A DNA stretch of 24,282 nucleotides from Actinomycetes bacterium (lineage in GTDB: Bacteria; Actinomycetota; Actinomycetes; Mycobacteriales; Mycobacteriaceae), in the NCBI GenBank assembly GCA_023415515.1, contig JAEZKH010000365.1, positions 1 to 24,282 on the forward strand, given 5' to 3'. Under the pieces are notes generated by a model that was given only the letters and a program-made list of their open reading frames with translations, was not told the origin of the DNA and did no database searches. Numbering within the stretch: the first letter of the stretch is position 1; each line of letters begins with the position of its first letter. Positions 16,281 through 24,134 of the stretch are shown piece by piece. The position numbers and the translations under genes are program-made.

Positions 16281-17161
16281 TACCCGAGTGCCTTCTGGAA
16301 CCAGTGATCGGCGTACGGTTCGTCGTTGAACGGCGCCACTTCGCGGTATCCGGCCGAGGCGTACAGGCTGATCGCCTCGCGCAGGACGTCCTTGGTCTCC
16401 AACTGCACCGTGCGCACCCCTGCAGAGCGTGCCCGCTCCTCCAACTCGGCGAGCAGCCGTCGGCCGAGTCCGAGTCCACGGACGCTGCGCGCGACCCACA
16501 TTCGTTTGATATAAGCCACTTTTCGGGGCAGCAACGTCATCGCGCCGCATCCGACCGGTTCGCCATGCAGGGTGGCCACCAACAGGAGACCCGCGGGTGG
16601 GGTCATGTCCTCGTTGCCGAACGGCTTCTTCGACGGGTCGAAGCCGCCGTCGAACCGTTCGGCGAGTTCGGCGAAGTAGGTGTCCAGGCACCACTGCGCC
16701 TGCGGTGCACGCGGATCGCACTCGCGGACTTCGACGGTGGACGCCGTGAGCAGGCGGTCGACCTCCGCCATCGCCGCCACCAACCGTTCGCGCTGACCGT
16801 CGTTGAGCGGAGCGAGGATTGCAGAAGCCGCCTCATCGGAGCGTCGGTCGAGCGTTTCGACCTCACGCAGTCCTGCTGCGGTCAGCCGAGCGATCCGGAC
16901 GCGACCGTCGTCCCGACTCTGCTCGACCACCAACAACCCGTCACGTTCCAACGACCGCAGCAGCCTGCTGAGGTAACCCGAGTCCAGATCGAGTCGCGCG
17001 CGCAGCGACCGGATGTCGCATCCCTCGGCGCCGACCTCCCACAGCAGCCGGTTCTGACTCAGGGAGCGGTTGCTGGCCAGGAAGTTGTCGTTGAGCACAC
17101 CGATGCGGTTCGTCACGGTGCGGTTGAACCGGCGAACCTGAGCCACCCTCTCGGCGGTCAT
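16280..17161 (-). CDS. MarR-type regulator fused to GNAT acetyltransferase
   Basis: 293 residues. Residues 1-140 are a winged-helix MarR domain: the recognition region LDLDSGYLSRLLRSLERDGLL is followed by the wing SRDDGRVRIARLT. Residues about 145-293 are a GNAT domain with the acetyl-CoA loop RGLGLGRRLL and a terminal YASAGYREV segment. The full fusion is intact. Known: bifunctional MarR/GNAT proteins are widespread in actinobacteria, and their acetyl substrates are mostly unknown. ATG at 17161 has no Shine-Dalgarno but a TAAGGT -10 seven bases upstream, suggesting a leaderless mRNA. A perfect palindrome covers that -10, so autoregulation is likely. It is the last gene of the minus-strand group starting at the CGNR gene, 10 bp after the membrane-protein stop. 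Confidence 0.88.
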   Translation of the reverse strand: MTAERVAQVRRFNRTVTNRIGVLNDNFLASNRSLSQNRLLWEVGAEGCDIRSLRARLDLDSGYLSRLLRSLERDGLLVVEQSRDDGRVRIARLTAAGLREVETLDRRSDEAASAILAPLNDGQRERLVAAMAEVDRLLTASTVEVRECDPRAPQAQWCLDTYFAELAERFDGGFDPSKKPFGNEDMTPPAGLLLVATLHGEPVGCGAMTLLPRKVAYIKRMWVARSVRGLGLGRRLLAELEERARSAGVRTVQLETKDVLREAISLYASAGYREVAPFNDEPYADHWFQKALG

Positions 17162-17162
17162 T

Positions 17163-17182
17163 TCTCTGACCTTAGTCAGAGA
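17163..17182. promoter_or_regulatory. Perfect inverted repeat, candidate MarR operator
   Basis: TCTCTGAC-CTTA-GTCAGAGA, an 8+4+8 palindrome one base upstream of the MarR-GNAT start codon. It spans the last codons and stop of the membrane-protein gene and contains the minus-strand hexamer TAAGGT (17174-17169) that could be the -10. Size and placement fit a MarR dimer site. An RNA hairpin sequestering the start is the alternative. Confidence 0.6.
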
Positions 17183-17717
17183 CCTTCGCCACGTCTACGG
17201 CGTGATCGGCGTTGGCCAGTATCCGGGCCTGGCGGTTGGGCCACCAGAACAGTTCGAATCCGAGCATGACCAGGTAGATCAACGACACGATCAGGTTGCC
17301 GCGGGATCCGTATACGGCGTCGTAGCCGGCCGAGAAGACCGAGGCGACGAGTACGGCCCCGATCACCCATCGCAGCGGCTTGGCATTCTCGGCGGCGACC
17401 TGCAGGCCGTTGCGGTAGTCAGTGAGCGCGGGCACCAGCTGCGGGTCGTCGATGCACAACCCACGTCGGGCGGCATCGGCGACGCGTTCGCGGTCTCTAC
17501 CGCTCAACGACGCGGCGCTGGGCCAGCAGCGTGTCATCCGCCGTGCCATGAATCCGCCGTAGAAGATGAACAACGCCGCGAACGCGATCAGGCCGACGAA
17601 CGGAAACCCGGAGTCGATCCAGGCCAGCACGCCCAGGACACCGCCGACGGCGACGCCGAGAATCACGCCCCGAAGCAGGGGCCCGTATCGCCACACGAAG
17701 GCCGGCACCGTCACCAT
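17172..17717 (-). CDS. Four-helix membrane protein of unknown function
   Basis: 181 residues with four probable membrane spans: about 14-34 (LLRGVILGVAVGGVLGVLAW), 38-58, 117-136 and 138-159. A cytosolic-looking loop (60-115) contains Arg/Asp-rich helices (SGRDRERVADAARRG). I do not recognise a named family; similar small proteins are usually called conserved membrane proteins in mycobacteria. It starts at ATG 17717 and lies 19 bp after the MOSC-reductase stop and 10 bp before the MarR-GNAT start, so it is probably co-transcribed with both. No catalytic or metal-binding motif is visible. Confidence 0.8.
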   Translation of the reverse strand: MVTVPAFVWRYGPLLRGVILGVAVGGVLGVLAWIDSGFPFVGLIAFAALFIFYGGFMARRMTRCWPSAASLSGRDRERVADAARRGLCIDDPQLVPALTDYRNGLQVAAENAKPLRWVIGAVLVASVFSAGYDAVYGSRGNLIVSLIYLVMLGFELFWWPNRQARILANADHAVDVAKVSD

Positions 17718-17736
17718 GACCTGATTGTGGAGGTGA

Positions 17737-19434
17737 TCAGAGGTCCAGCACGAGGGTTTCGCGCGGTTGGGCGACGCAGATCAGCACTGTGCCTTCGGCT
17801 GGGGGTTCGAGCGGAGCCGGGCCGTAGACCGCCTCACCCGCGATGACCGGTGTGACGCAGGTATGGCACACGCCGCTTCGGCAGGAGAACCGGGTGGGCA
17901 CGTCGCAGGCTTCAGCGAACTCGAGGAGGCTGCTGTACTGTCCTGACCAATTGGCGGTTATCCCGCTGCGGGAGAACGACACCGGCGGCCCGTTTCCCGC
18001 TGGCCCATCGGGTTCGTGCGGTGCACGGCGCGGCGCATCGACGACGCCGGGGTTGATCGGCGGGAGCGCGCTGAACAGCTCGCTGTGGATACGGGCCGCG
18101 TCGATGCCTGCACTTTCAATTGCGCGCCGGACATCAGCCATGAATTCGTCTGGGCCGCAGAGGTATACGTGGGCATCCAGGGGAAGTTTCAGGGTGGCCA
18201 TCGCCCGCCCGTCGGGGCGGCCGGTGTCGGCGGTGTAGAAGATTCTGCTGTCGGCGTGTGGCAACGACGCGATCAGCGCGCTCACCTCGGGTCCGAACGC
18301 CAGCGACCGTTCGTCGCGAGTGACGTGCAGCCAGTGGATTTCGCGCTCGCTGCGTTGACTGGCCAGCGCGTGCAGCATCGCGAGCACCGGCGTGACGCCG
18401 ATGCCGGCCGAGACGAGGACGACTGGACCCGCGTCGTCACCGAGGTAGAAGTCACCCCGCGGTGCGGCGACCTCGACGACGGCGCCCGCTTCGGCGTTGC
18501 GGTGCAGCCATCGACTCACCACGCCGTGCTCCGCGCGCTTGACGCTGATGCGATAGCGGCCTGCCGCGATGTCACCCGACAGCGAATAGCTGCGCAGCGG
18601 AGTGGGATTCCCGGCATCAGGAATGCGCAGGGTGAGATACTGACCGGGGCGTGGTTGCGGTAGCGGCGCGCCGTCTTCGGACTCGAACTCGATCGACAGC
18701 ACGTCAGTGCTCTCCCGGCGGGTGGCGACGACGCGCAGCCGGCGAAACCCGGCCCAGCCCGGCTGATTGTCGGCCGATTCTGTGGGTGCGGCGAGCATTT
18801 CGGCGAAGGACTGCCGCCAGCCCGGACTCAGCGCAGGAACGTCGACGGCCTTGCCCAACATGGCGGCGTCGTGCCCAGGCAGGTACAGCAGCGCATCGAT
18901 GTCGGCGACGCTCAACTCATGCCTGCCGCGCCGCGTCCGCTCGATGACGTCGTTCGCCGACACCCGGCCCTCGGTGATCACCCGCAGGTAGAAGCCTGGG
19001 CGCCGATGGGCGACAAGCAGATTCGGCATATCGGGCTCGCCGAGGCGCATGCCAACGCGAAAGCAGGTGACCCGGGGTTGGGTGACTTCGAACTCGGCTT
19101 CGCCGATGCGGTAGCGGTCGCCGATACAGACCTCATCGTCGCCGAGACCGGTGATCGTGAAGTTCTCGCCGAACATCCCGGGTGTCAGGTCGTCGCGGTT
19201 GAGGTGGCGCTTCCAATGCTCGTAGGACTCGATTTGATAGACCATCACGGCGCGCTGTTCGCCGCCGTGGCCGTTGAGGTCGCCCTGGCCGTCGCCGTCC
19301 ACGTTCAGCCTGCGAACCATGACCGGTCCGCTGACCGGGGTCTTGTAGATGCCCGTGTGGACGGTCCTGCCGCGCCACGGCACATCGGCGGGCATACCGA
19401 CGTTCACCGACACCAGTCGCGCCGGCACGCTCAT
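17737..19434 (-). CDS. MOSC domain-ferredoxin reductase-[2Fe-2S] ferredoxin fusion
   Basis: 565 residues, three domains. MOSC about 1-215: NGHGGEQRAV, GMFGENF and PRVTCFRVGMRL with Cys124, the likely molybdenum ligand. FAD/NAD(P)H reductase about 225-460: RSYSLSG for flavin, GIGVTPVLAML for nucleotide, YLCGPDEFM. Plant-type ferredoxin about 480-565: Cys518, Cys523, Cys526 (CRSGVCHTC) and Cys553. All cofactor residues are present, so a complete electron chain NAD(P)H-FAD-FeS-Moco can be inferred. Known: MOSC proteins such as YiiM reduce N-hydroxylated bases, and phthalate-dioxygenase-type reductases resemble the C-terminal half. Substrate unknown; N-hydroxylated compounds are a reasonable guess. 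ATG at 19434 overlaps the CGNR stop as ATGA. Confidence 0.9.
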   Translation of the reverse strand: MSVPARLVSVNVGMPADVPWRGRTVHTGIYKTPVSGPVMVRRLNVDGDGQGDLNGHGGEQRAVMVYQIESYEHWKRHLNRDDLTPGMFGENFTITGLGDDEVCIGDRYRIGEAEFEVTQPRVTCFRVGMRLGEPDMPNLLVAHRRPGFYLRVITEGRVSANDVIERTRRGRHELSVADIDALLYLPGHDAAMLGKAVDVPALSPGWRQSFAEMLAAPTESADNQPGWAGFRRLRVVATRRESTDVLSIEFESEDGAPLPQPRPGQYLTLRIPDAGNPTPLRSYSLSGDIAAGRYRISVKRAEHGVVSRWLHRNAEAGAVVEVAAPRGDFYLGDDAGPVVLVSAGIGVTPVLAMLHALASQRSEREIHWLHVTRDERSLAFGPEVSALIASLPHADSRIFYTADTGRPDGRAMATLKLPLDAHVYLCGPDEFMADVRRAIESAGIDAARIHSELFSALPPINPGVVDAPRRAPHEPDGPAGNGPPVSFSRSGITANWSGQYSSLLEFAEACDVPTRFSCRSGVCHTCVTPVIAGEAVYGPAPLEPPAEGTVLICVAQPRETLVLDL

Positions 19435-19952
19435 TCGTCACCCGCACGTGTGCGGAGGTAGTGCCGACGGGCTTTCATCCTGTTGCCGCAGATCGCCATC
19501 GAGCACCACCTTGCCGTGTTGGGTTTGCTTCGGTCTATCAAGAACAGTCGACATCCGCTGTTGGCGCAAGGCCGCAGGCGCCCCGGGCTCGAGATCCGCA
19601 GCGCATCCCACGCCAACACCGCCCGTGCCGCGGCCACCGGCGTGTCCCCGGTCTCGATACGCCAATCGATGCCGTCGGGCTTGACGACAGGCCGCAACTG
19701 GGCACCTGCGACAAACGGCCGCAGCGCGGCGGCGGACCGTTCACCACGCACCACGTCCTGCAGGACCGCCCTGACCTCGACGAGCGCGGTCGTCTCGGCG
19801 TTCGTCGCGGCGCCACCGTGGTCACGCACCCACTGCCGGGCCACCGCGGGATCGGCCAATTGGTCATAGACCAGTCCGTCGACGACCGGCGTCGTGTTCA
19901 ACAGGTCGAGAAGGAATGCCTCGTCGTCGGCATCGGCCACCACCAATTCCAT
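19431..19952 (-). CDS. CGNR zinc-finger transcription regulator (ABATE type)
   Basis: 173 residues from ATG at 19952, fixed by GGAGG six bases upstream; the frame is open 16 codons further but without a ribosome site. The N-terminal part resembles the stress-induced ABATE domain (LDLLNTTPVVDGL near 15-27). The C-terminal zinc finger has Cys129, Cys134, Cys150 and Cys155 followed by GNR (156-158). Known: such proteins are putative DNA-binding regulators common next to the genes they control. It shares an 85-bp divergent region with the alpha/beta hydrolase gene and overlaps the MOSC-reductase gene by 4 bp, so it may regulate either or both. Confidence 0.88.
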   Translation of the reverse strand: MELVVADADDEAFLLDLLNTTPVVDGLVYDQLADPAVARQWVRDHGGAATNAETTALVEVRAVLQDVVRGERSAAALRPFVAGAQLRPVVKPDGIDWRIETGDTPVAAARAVLAWDALRISSPGRLRPCANSGCRLFLIDRSKPNTARWCSMAICGNRMKARRHYLRTRAGDE

Positions 19953-20037
19953 AACTAACCTCCAAACCGACATTGACAGGTTACACAAAGCGGCGTTCAC
20001 TATTTATAACCAGTACACCACTTTAAGGGAGTTAGTC
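19953..20037. promoter_or_regulatory. Divergent promoter region, CGNR gene / hydrolase gene
   Basis: 85 bp and distinctly more A/T-rich than its flanks. It contains TTGACA at 19973-19978 on the plus strand and TATTTATAAC at 20001-20010. Spacing between them is longer than ideal (22 bp), so the exact promoter is unclear. The segment 19999-20014 (ACTATTTATAACCAGT) is an imperfect dyad, 12 of 16 positions, and could be an operator for the CGNR regulator. Confidence 0.4.
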
Positions 20038-20907
20038 ATGGGAATCGCCACACACTACCGCTACGCCACCGTCAGCGGCAGGCGGCTGTTCTATCGCGAA
20101 GCAGGCAACCCGAACTCCCCTACTGTCGTGCTGCTGCACGGGTTCCCCACCAGCTCGTTCATGTTCCGCGACCTCATTCCACGGCTGGCCGACACCTTCC
20201 ATGTGATCGCACCCGACCATCTGGGCTTCGGTCTGTCCGACGCCCCCGGCGCCGACGAGTTCGACTACACCTTCGACGCGTTGACCGACCTCACCGAGGG
20301 CCTCCTCGACCAGCTCGGCGTGTCCAAGTACGCGATCTACGTGCAGGACTACGGCGCGCCGATCGGCTGGCGGCTCGCACTGCGCCATCCCGCCGCGATC
20401 ACCGCGATCATCACCCAGAACGGCAATGGGTACGACGACGGCTTCGTCGAGAGCTTCTGGACCTCGGTGTGGGAGTACCAACGCGAGCAGACCCCGGTCA
20501 CCGAGGCCGCCGTCCGCACCGCGCTGGGTCCCGAAGCAATCAGGTGGCAGTACGTGGCAGGCGTCTCCGATGAGACTCTCGTCAGCCCGGACACCTGGTT
20601 ACACGACGCTGCGCTGATCGCGCGGCCGGGCAACGATCTGGTCCAGCTCAAACTGTTCCGCGACTACGCCACGAATCCGCCGATGTACCCGGCGCTTCAC
20701 GAGTATCTGCGCACCAGCGGAGTGCCGGTACTCGCGGTGTGGGGCGAGAACGACCCGATCTTCGGACCCGACGGCGCCCGCGCGTTCAGCAAGGACGCCG
20801 TCGACGCCGAGATCCACCTCCTCGACGGCGGCCACTTCCTTCTGGAGACTGCAGTAGAGGAGGTGGCCGATCTGATGCGCGACTTCCTGACCGCGAGGAG
20901 CGCCTGA
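20038..20907 (+). CDS. Alpha/beta hydrolase with Asp nucleophile (epoxide hydrolase/dehalogenase-like)
   Basis: 289 residues from ATG at 20038, preceded by AAGGGAG seven bases upstream; the open frame continues upstream without such a signal. Oxyanion motif HGFPTSS at 34-40, nucleophile elbow VQDYGAPIG with Asp104, acid in GENDPIF (Asp239), His266 in DGGHFLLE. Known: an Asp nucleophile marks epoxide hydrolases, fluoroacetate and haloalkane dehalogenases. Haloalkane dehalogenases normally have Trp after the nucleophile, here Tyr105, so epoxide hydrolase or a related activity is more likely. Substrate cannot be told from sequence. Cytosolic, no signal peptide. Confidence 0.85.
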   Translation: MGIATHYRYATVSGRRLFYREAGNPNSPTVVLLHGFPTSSFMFRDLIPRLADTFHVIAPDHLGFGLSDAPGADEFDYTFDALTDLTEGLLDQLGVSKYAIYVQDYGAPIGWRLALRHPAAITAIITQNGNGYDDGFVESFWTSVWEYQREQTPVTEAAVRTALGPEAIRWQYVAGVSDETLVSPDTWLHDAALIARPGNDLVQLKLFRDYATNPPMYPALHEYLRTSGVPVLAVWGENDPIFGPDGARAFSKDAVDAEIHLLDGGHFLLETAVEEVADLMRDFLTARSA

Positions 20908-20994
20908 CGTTGTCGTCGCCGCGTCCAGCGCCTTTTCAGGATACGAGAAGCAAAGCAGCAGAAAGCATTCGACGCTCGACGCGGGAGCAGCAGT

Positions 20995-21000
20995 TACCAT
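20995..21000 (+). promoter_or_regulatory. Possible -10 of the deacetylase gene (leaderless)
   Basis: TACCAT ends six bases before the GTG at 21007, the spacing expected if transcription begins at the start codon; no clear Shine-Dalgarno precedes the GTG. Known: leaderless mRNAs are common in mycobacteria. The rest of the 99-bp gap 20908-21006 shows nothing else I can interpret. Confidence 0.35.
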
Positions 21001-21006
21001 CGGGAC

Positions 21007-21699
21007 GTGTCTTCGGTCGACAGGCGCAGTGTGCTGGTGGCGATGGCGCTCGGCACCGCGGCCTTGGTCACCGGGGCACGCGTCCCGCCGCCGATCGGTG
21101 TGCTGACGCGGCTTCCCGGAGATGGCAACCAGCTGGCGCTGACCGTCGACGACGGCGCAAGCAGTTCGGTCGTCGCCGCCTTCGCGCAGTTCTGCCGGGA
21201 CACCGGCATCCGGCTGACCTTCTTCGTCAACGGCGCCAACAGGTCCTGGACCGACAACGCGCCTGCGATACGCCCCATGGTCGACTCCGGTCAGATCCAG
21301 GTGGCCAATCACACGTGGTCACATCCCTATCTCAACAGGATCAGCCTCGATGCGGTCCGAGATCAGATCCAGCGCAACGCGGACTTTCTGCGCAACACCT
21401 ACGGCACCGACGGCACGCCGTTCTTTCGCCCGCCGTACGGAGTGCACAATGGGGCGATCGACCGGGTAGCCGCCGGTCTCGGTTACACCACGGTGACGCT
21501 CTGGAGCGCAACGATCGGCGACTCGCTGCCCGAGACCGCCGCCAACCTCGTTTCCTGCGCCCAGGCATCGTTCACGCCGCAACAGATCGTGCTGGCTCAC
21601 GCCAACCTGCCGACGATCACCGGGGTTTACGGCCAATTGGCGAGCCTGATCAGCAGCCGTAATCTCCAGACCGTGACCCTCAACGACGTCTTCACCTGA
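21007..21699 (+). CDS. Exported polysaccharide deacetylase (NodB homology, CE4)
   Basis: 230 residues from GTG at 21007. The N-terminus SVDRRSVLVAMALGTAALV has twin arginines and a hydrophobic stretch, so it is probably Tat-exported. NodB motifs are complete: TVDDG with Asp48/Asp49, HTWSH with His102 and His106 (metal triad Asp49-His102-His106), RPPYG at 141-145, and a late IVLAHAN histidine. Known: CE4 enzymes remove acetyl groups from N-acetylglucosamine-type polymers, including peptidoglycan. Substrate here is unknown. Weakly linked to neighbours: 99 bp after the hydrolase, 59 bp before the acyl-CoA synthetase. Confidence 0.9.
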   Translation: MSSVDRRSVLVAMALGTAALVTGARVPPPIGVLTRLPGDGNQLALTVDDGASSSVVAAFAQFCRDTGIRLTFFVNGANRSWTDNAPAIRPMVDSGQIQVANHTWSHPYLNRISLDAVRDQIQRNADFLRNTYGTDGTPFFRPPYGVHNGAIDRVAAGLGYTTVTLWSATIGDSLPETAANLVSCAQASFTPQQIVLAHANLPTITGVYGQLASLISSRNLQTVTLNDVFT

Positions 21700-21758
21700 T
21701 CACGCGCGTTTCGCAGAGTTCGCCCACACACGACGACGAGGGGCGGGACACTACAGCC

Positions 21759-23315
21759 ATGTCAGCGGTGAAGCATTCGACCACCATGATCGTCAAGCAG
21801 GGCCGCACCGGCCGGATGTCGCCGTTCGACATGTCGGGTGTGGTTCGTACCGGCGACGGTGTGCTGCGCTACTCGGGACTGGCGAGATCCCTGATCGACA
21901 TGTTCCTGGCATCGGTCGAGCGTGCCCCCGACGCCGAGTGCGTCGTCGTCCTCGGCGGCGAGCGGGTGACGTACCGGCAGTTGTGGGAGCGCTCGGCGCG
22001 CGTTGCCGGCGGACTACGAGCGACGGGTGTGCGGCCAGGCGATCGCGTCGCGAACCGCTACGGCAATGGCCTCGACTGGTGCCTTGCATTCTGGGGCACG
22101 CTGATGGCCGGTGCGGTCGTCGTCCCGGTCAACACCCGCTTCTCTGCCGACGAGGTGTCCTATGTCGTCACCGACGCCGGCGCCGAGGTGGTGCTCGGTT
22201 CCGACTCTCCGCTGCCCGACGGCGAGATGTTCGTGACGGACGCCGCCGAGCACAGCACGCTGGCGGCGCTGATGTACACCAGCGGGACGACGGGGTTTCC
22301 GAAGGGTGCGATGGTGACCCACGAGAACTTCCTGTCCAACATCGAGACGGGCATGCGTGCGCTGCAGATTCCCGCGGGGGTGGCGATCCGCAACTTGATC
22401 TCGGTGCCGCTGTTCCACGCCACCGGCTGCAACAGCCAGTTACTGCCGACGATCCACCTGGGCGGTACCGCGGTGATCATGCCTACGTTCGACGTGCAGG
22501 CGTTTCTGCGGTCGGTCGCCGACGACAACATCAACGTGCTCACGTCGGTGCCGGCGATCTATTGGCTCGCGATGCACCAGCCGAACTTCGCCGACTTCGA
22601 CTACAGCGGCGTCGGTTGGGTCACCTACGGCGGCGCGCCGACACCGCCGGACGTCGTCGCGCGACTGCGGACCTCATTCCCGAATGCCCGTCTGGCCAAC
22701 GGTTTCGGGCTCACCGAGACGTCCTCGGTGTCCACTGTGCTGCCCGACGAGTTCGCCGAGTCGCGGCCGGAGACGGTCGGACTCGCGGCTCCGCCCGTCG
22801 AACTCGATCTCCTCGATCCGGACGCGGCGACCGGCGTCGGCGAACTGTTGATCCGGGGCCAGAACGTGGTCGCCGGCTACTGGAACAACCCGGAGAAGAC
22901 GGCCGAGACCTTCGTCGACGGCTGGCTGCACACAGGTGATCTGGCGCGCATCGACGACGAGGGTTTCGTGCAGATCGTGGACCGCTTGAAGGACATGATC
23001 TGCCGCGGCGGCGAAAACGTGTACTGCGTTGAGGTGGAGAACGCGCTTGCGCAGCACCCGGGCATCTTCGAAGCCGCCGTGCTTGGTGTGCCCGACGAGA
23101 TGATGGGCGAGAAGGTCGGCGCTGTCGTCGTCCCATTGCCGGGCGCCGAACTCGATGAGCGGGAGATCCACGCCTTCGTCAAGGACCGCATCGCGGACTA
23201 CAACGCCCCGCAGTACGTGAGTTTCCGCGCCGAACCGTTGCCGCGCAATCCGGCGGGCAAGGTGCTCAAACCCGCGCTGCGCGAACAGATGCAGTGGGGA
23301 GAAGAAATCCGCTGA
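21759..23315 (+). CDS. FadD-type acyl-CoA synthetase
   Basis: 518 residues, ANL superfamily: TSGTTGFPKGA at 174-184, GFGLTETSS around 313, WLHTGDLARIDDEGF near 395-410, RGGENVYCVEVE in the hinge, and the adenylation lysine in PAGKVLKP (about Lys501). All core motifs are present. Known: such enzymes convert carboxylic acids to acyl-CoA via acyl-AMP. The C-terminal form and lack of a FAAL-type motif favour CoA ligation. Chain-length preference cannot be read. A start codon further in (ATG 21786 or 21816) is possible as the first about 20 residues look unstructured. It converges on sufT with 12 bp between stop codons. Confidence 0.88.
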   Translation: MSAVKHSTTMIVKQGRTGRMSPFDMSGVVRTGDGVLRYSGLARSLIDMFLASVERAPDAECVVVLGGERVTYRQLWERSARVAGGLRATGVRPGDRVANRYGNGLDWCLAFWGTLMAGAVVVPVNTRFSADEVSYVVTDAGAEVVLGSDSPLPDGEMFVTDAAEHSTLAALMYTSGTTGFPKGAMVTHENFLSNIETGMRALQIPAGVAIRNLISVPLFHATGCNSQLLPTIHLGGTAVIMPTFDVQAFLRSVADDNINVLTSVPAIYWLAMHQPNFADFDYSGVGWVTYGGAPTPPDVVARLRTSFPNARLANGFGLTETSSVSTVLPDEFAESRPETVGLAAPPVELDLLDPDAATGVGELLIRGQNVVAGYWNNPEKTAETFVDGWLHTGDLARIDDEGFVQIVDRLKDMICRGGENVYCVEVENALAQHPGIFEAAVLGVPDEMMGEKVGAVVVPLPGAELDEREIHAFVKDRIADYNAPQYVSFRAEPLPRNPAGKVLKPALREQMQWGEEIR

Positions 23316-23327
23316 CCGGAGCTCGAG

Positions 23328-23675
23328 CTAGACCGTGAAGCCGAGGGCGCGCAACTGCTCGCGGCCGTCCTCGGTGATCTTGTCGGGTCCCCACGGCGGG
23401 TTCCACACCCAGTTGATCTTGATCTCTTTGACCAGGCCGGCGCCGACGAGCGCCTGATGCGACTGATCCTCGATGACGTCGGTGAGCGGGCAGGCCGCCG
23501 ACGTCAGTGTCATGTCGATCAGCGCGACCTTGCCGCCGTCGCCCTCCTCGACGTCCAATCCGTAGACCAGGCCGAGGTCCACGACGTTGATGCCGAGCTC
23601 GGGATCGACGACGTCACGCATCGCCTCCTCCAGATCGGCGATGAACTCCTGGTCAGGCACTGCGGTTTCGCTCAT
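23328..23675 (-). CDS. sufT: SufT-type (MIP18/DUF59) Fe-S assembly factor
   Basis: 115 residues from ATG at 23675, with AGGAG seven bases upstream; the longer open frame is just sufU in another frame. Contains the DUF59 signatures VVDPELGINVVDLGLVYG and TSAACPLTDVIEDQ with the conserved Cys, ending NPPWGPDKITEDGRE. Its length equals that of the M. tuberculosis counterpart next to sufU (Rv1466, about 115 residues). Known: these proteins help load or mature Fe-S clusters with the SUF system. The start overlaps the sufU 3' end by 23 bp, so translation is coupled. Confidence 0.9.
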   Translation of the reverse strand: MSETAVPDQEFIADLEEAMRDVVDPELGINVVDLGLVYGLDVEEGDGGKVALIDMTLTSAACPLTDVIEDQSHQALVGAGLVKEIKINWVWNPPWGPDKITEDGREQLRALGFTV

Positions 23676-24123
23676 CGGACATCTCCTCACTGGCTTGCGC
23701 CACTGCGTCTTTGAAGGCCATCCAGCCCAGCAACGCGCACTTGATGCGTGCCGGATACTTGGCCACCCCGGCGAAGGCGATGCCGTCGCCGAGCACATCC
23801 TCGTCGCCCTCGACGTTGCCGCGGGACGAGATCATCTCGTTGAATGCCGCCACGGTTTGCAGCGCGTCACCGACGCCCGCACCGATCACCAGGTCGCTGA
23901 GGACCGATGTGGCGGCCTGACTGATCGAGCAGCCCTGCCCGTCATACGACACGTCCAGAACCCGCTCACCGTCGTCGGACAACGCGACGCGCAGCGTCAC
24001 CTCGTCACCGCACGTCGGATTGACGTGATGCACCTCGGCGCCGAACGGCTCACGCAACCCGCGGTGATGCGGGTGCTTGTAGTGATCCAGGATCACCTCC
24101 TGGTACATCTGTTCGATCCGCAC
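23653..24123 (-). CDS. sufU: SufU, sulfur-accepting Fe-S assembly protein
   Basis: 156 residues from GTG at 24123, with GAGG eight bases upstream; a TTG at 24138 overlapping the sufS stop is the alternative. Motifs: IEQMYQEVILDHYKHP at 3-18, Cys38 and Asp40 in NPTCGDE, Cys65 in GQGCSISQAA, and a third Cys in ARIKCALLGW. These are the Zn/sulfur-transfer residues of SufU. Known: SufU takes sulfur from SufS and feeds the SufBCD scaffold. Order sufS-sufU-sufT matches M. tuberculosis csd-Rv1465-Rv1466. Confidence 0.93.
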   Translation of the reverse strand: MRIEQMYQEVILDHYKHPHHRGLREPFGAEVHHVNPTCGDEVTLRVALSDDGERVLDVSYDGQGCSISQAATSVLSDLVIGAGVGDALQTVAAFNEMISSRGNVEGDEDVLGDGIAFAGVAKYPARIKCALLGWMAFKDAVAQASEEMSDERNRSA

Positions 24124-24134
24124 GGGCCGATACC

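Noticed and set aside
20739..21662. Plus-strand open frame spanning the hydrolase end and the deacetylase
   Set aside because: Different frame from both genes, Arg-rich, no motif; it runs across the intergenic gap by chance.
23320..23329. AGCTCGAGCT palindrome between the acyl-CoA synthetase and sufT as a terminator
   Set aside because: Five-base arms without a loop and no T-run on either side; too short to be a convincing terminator.
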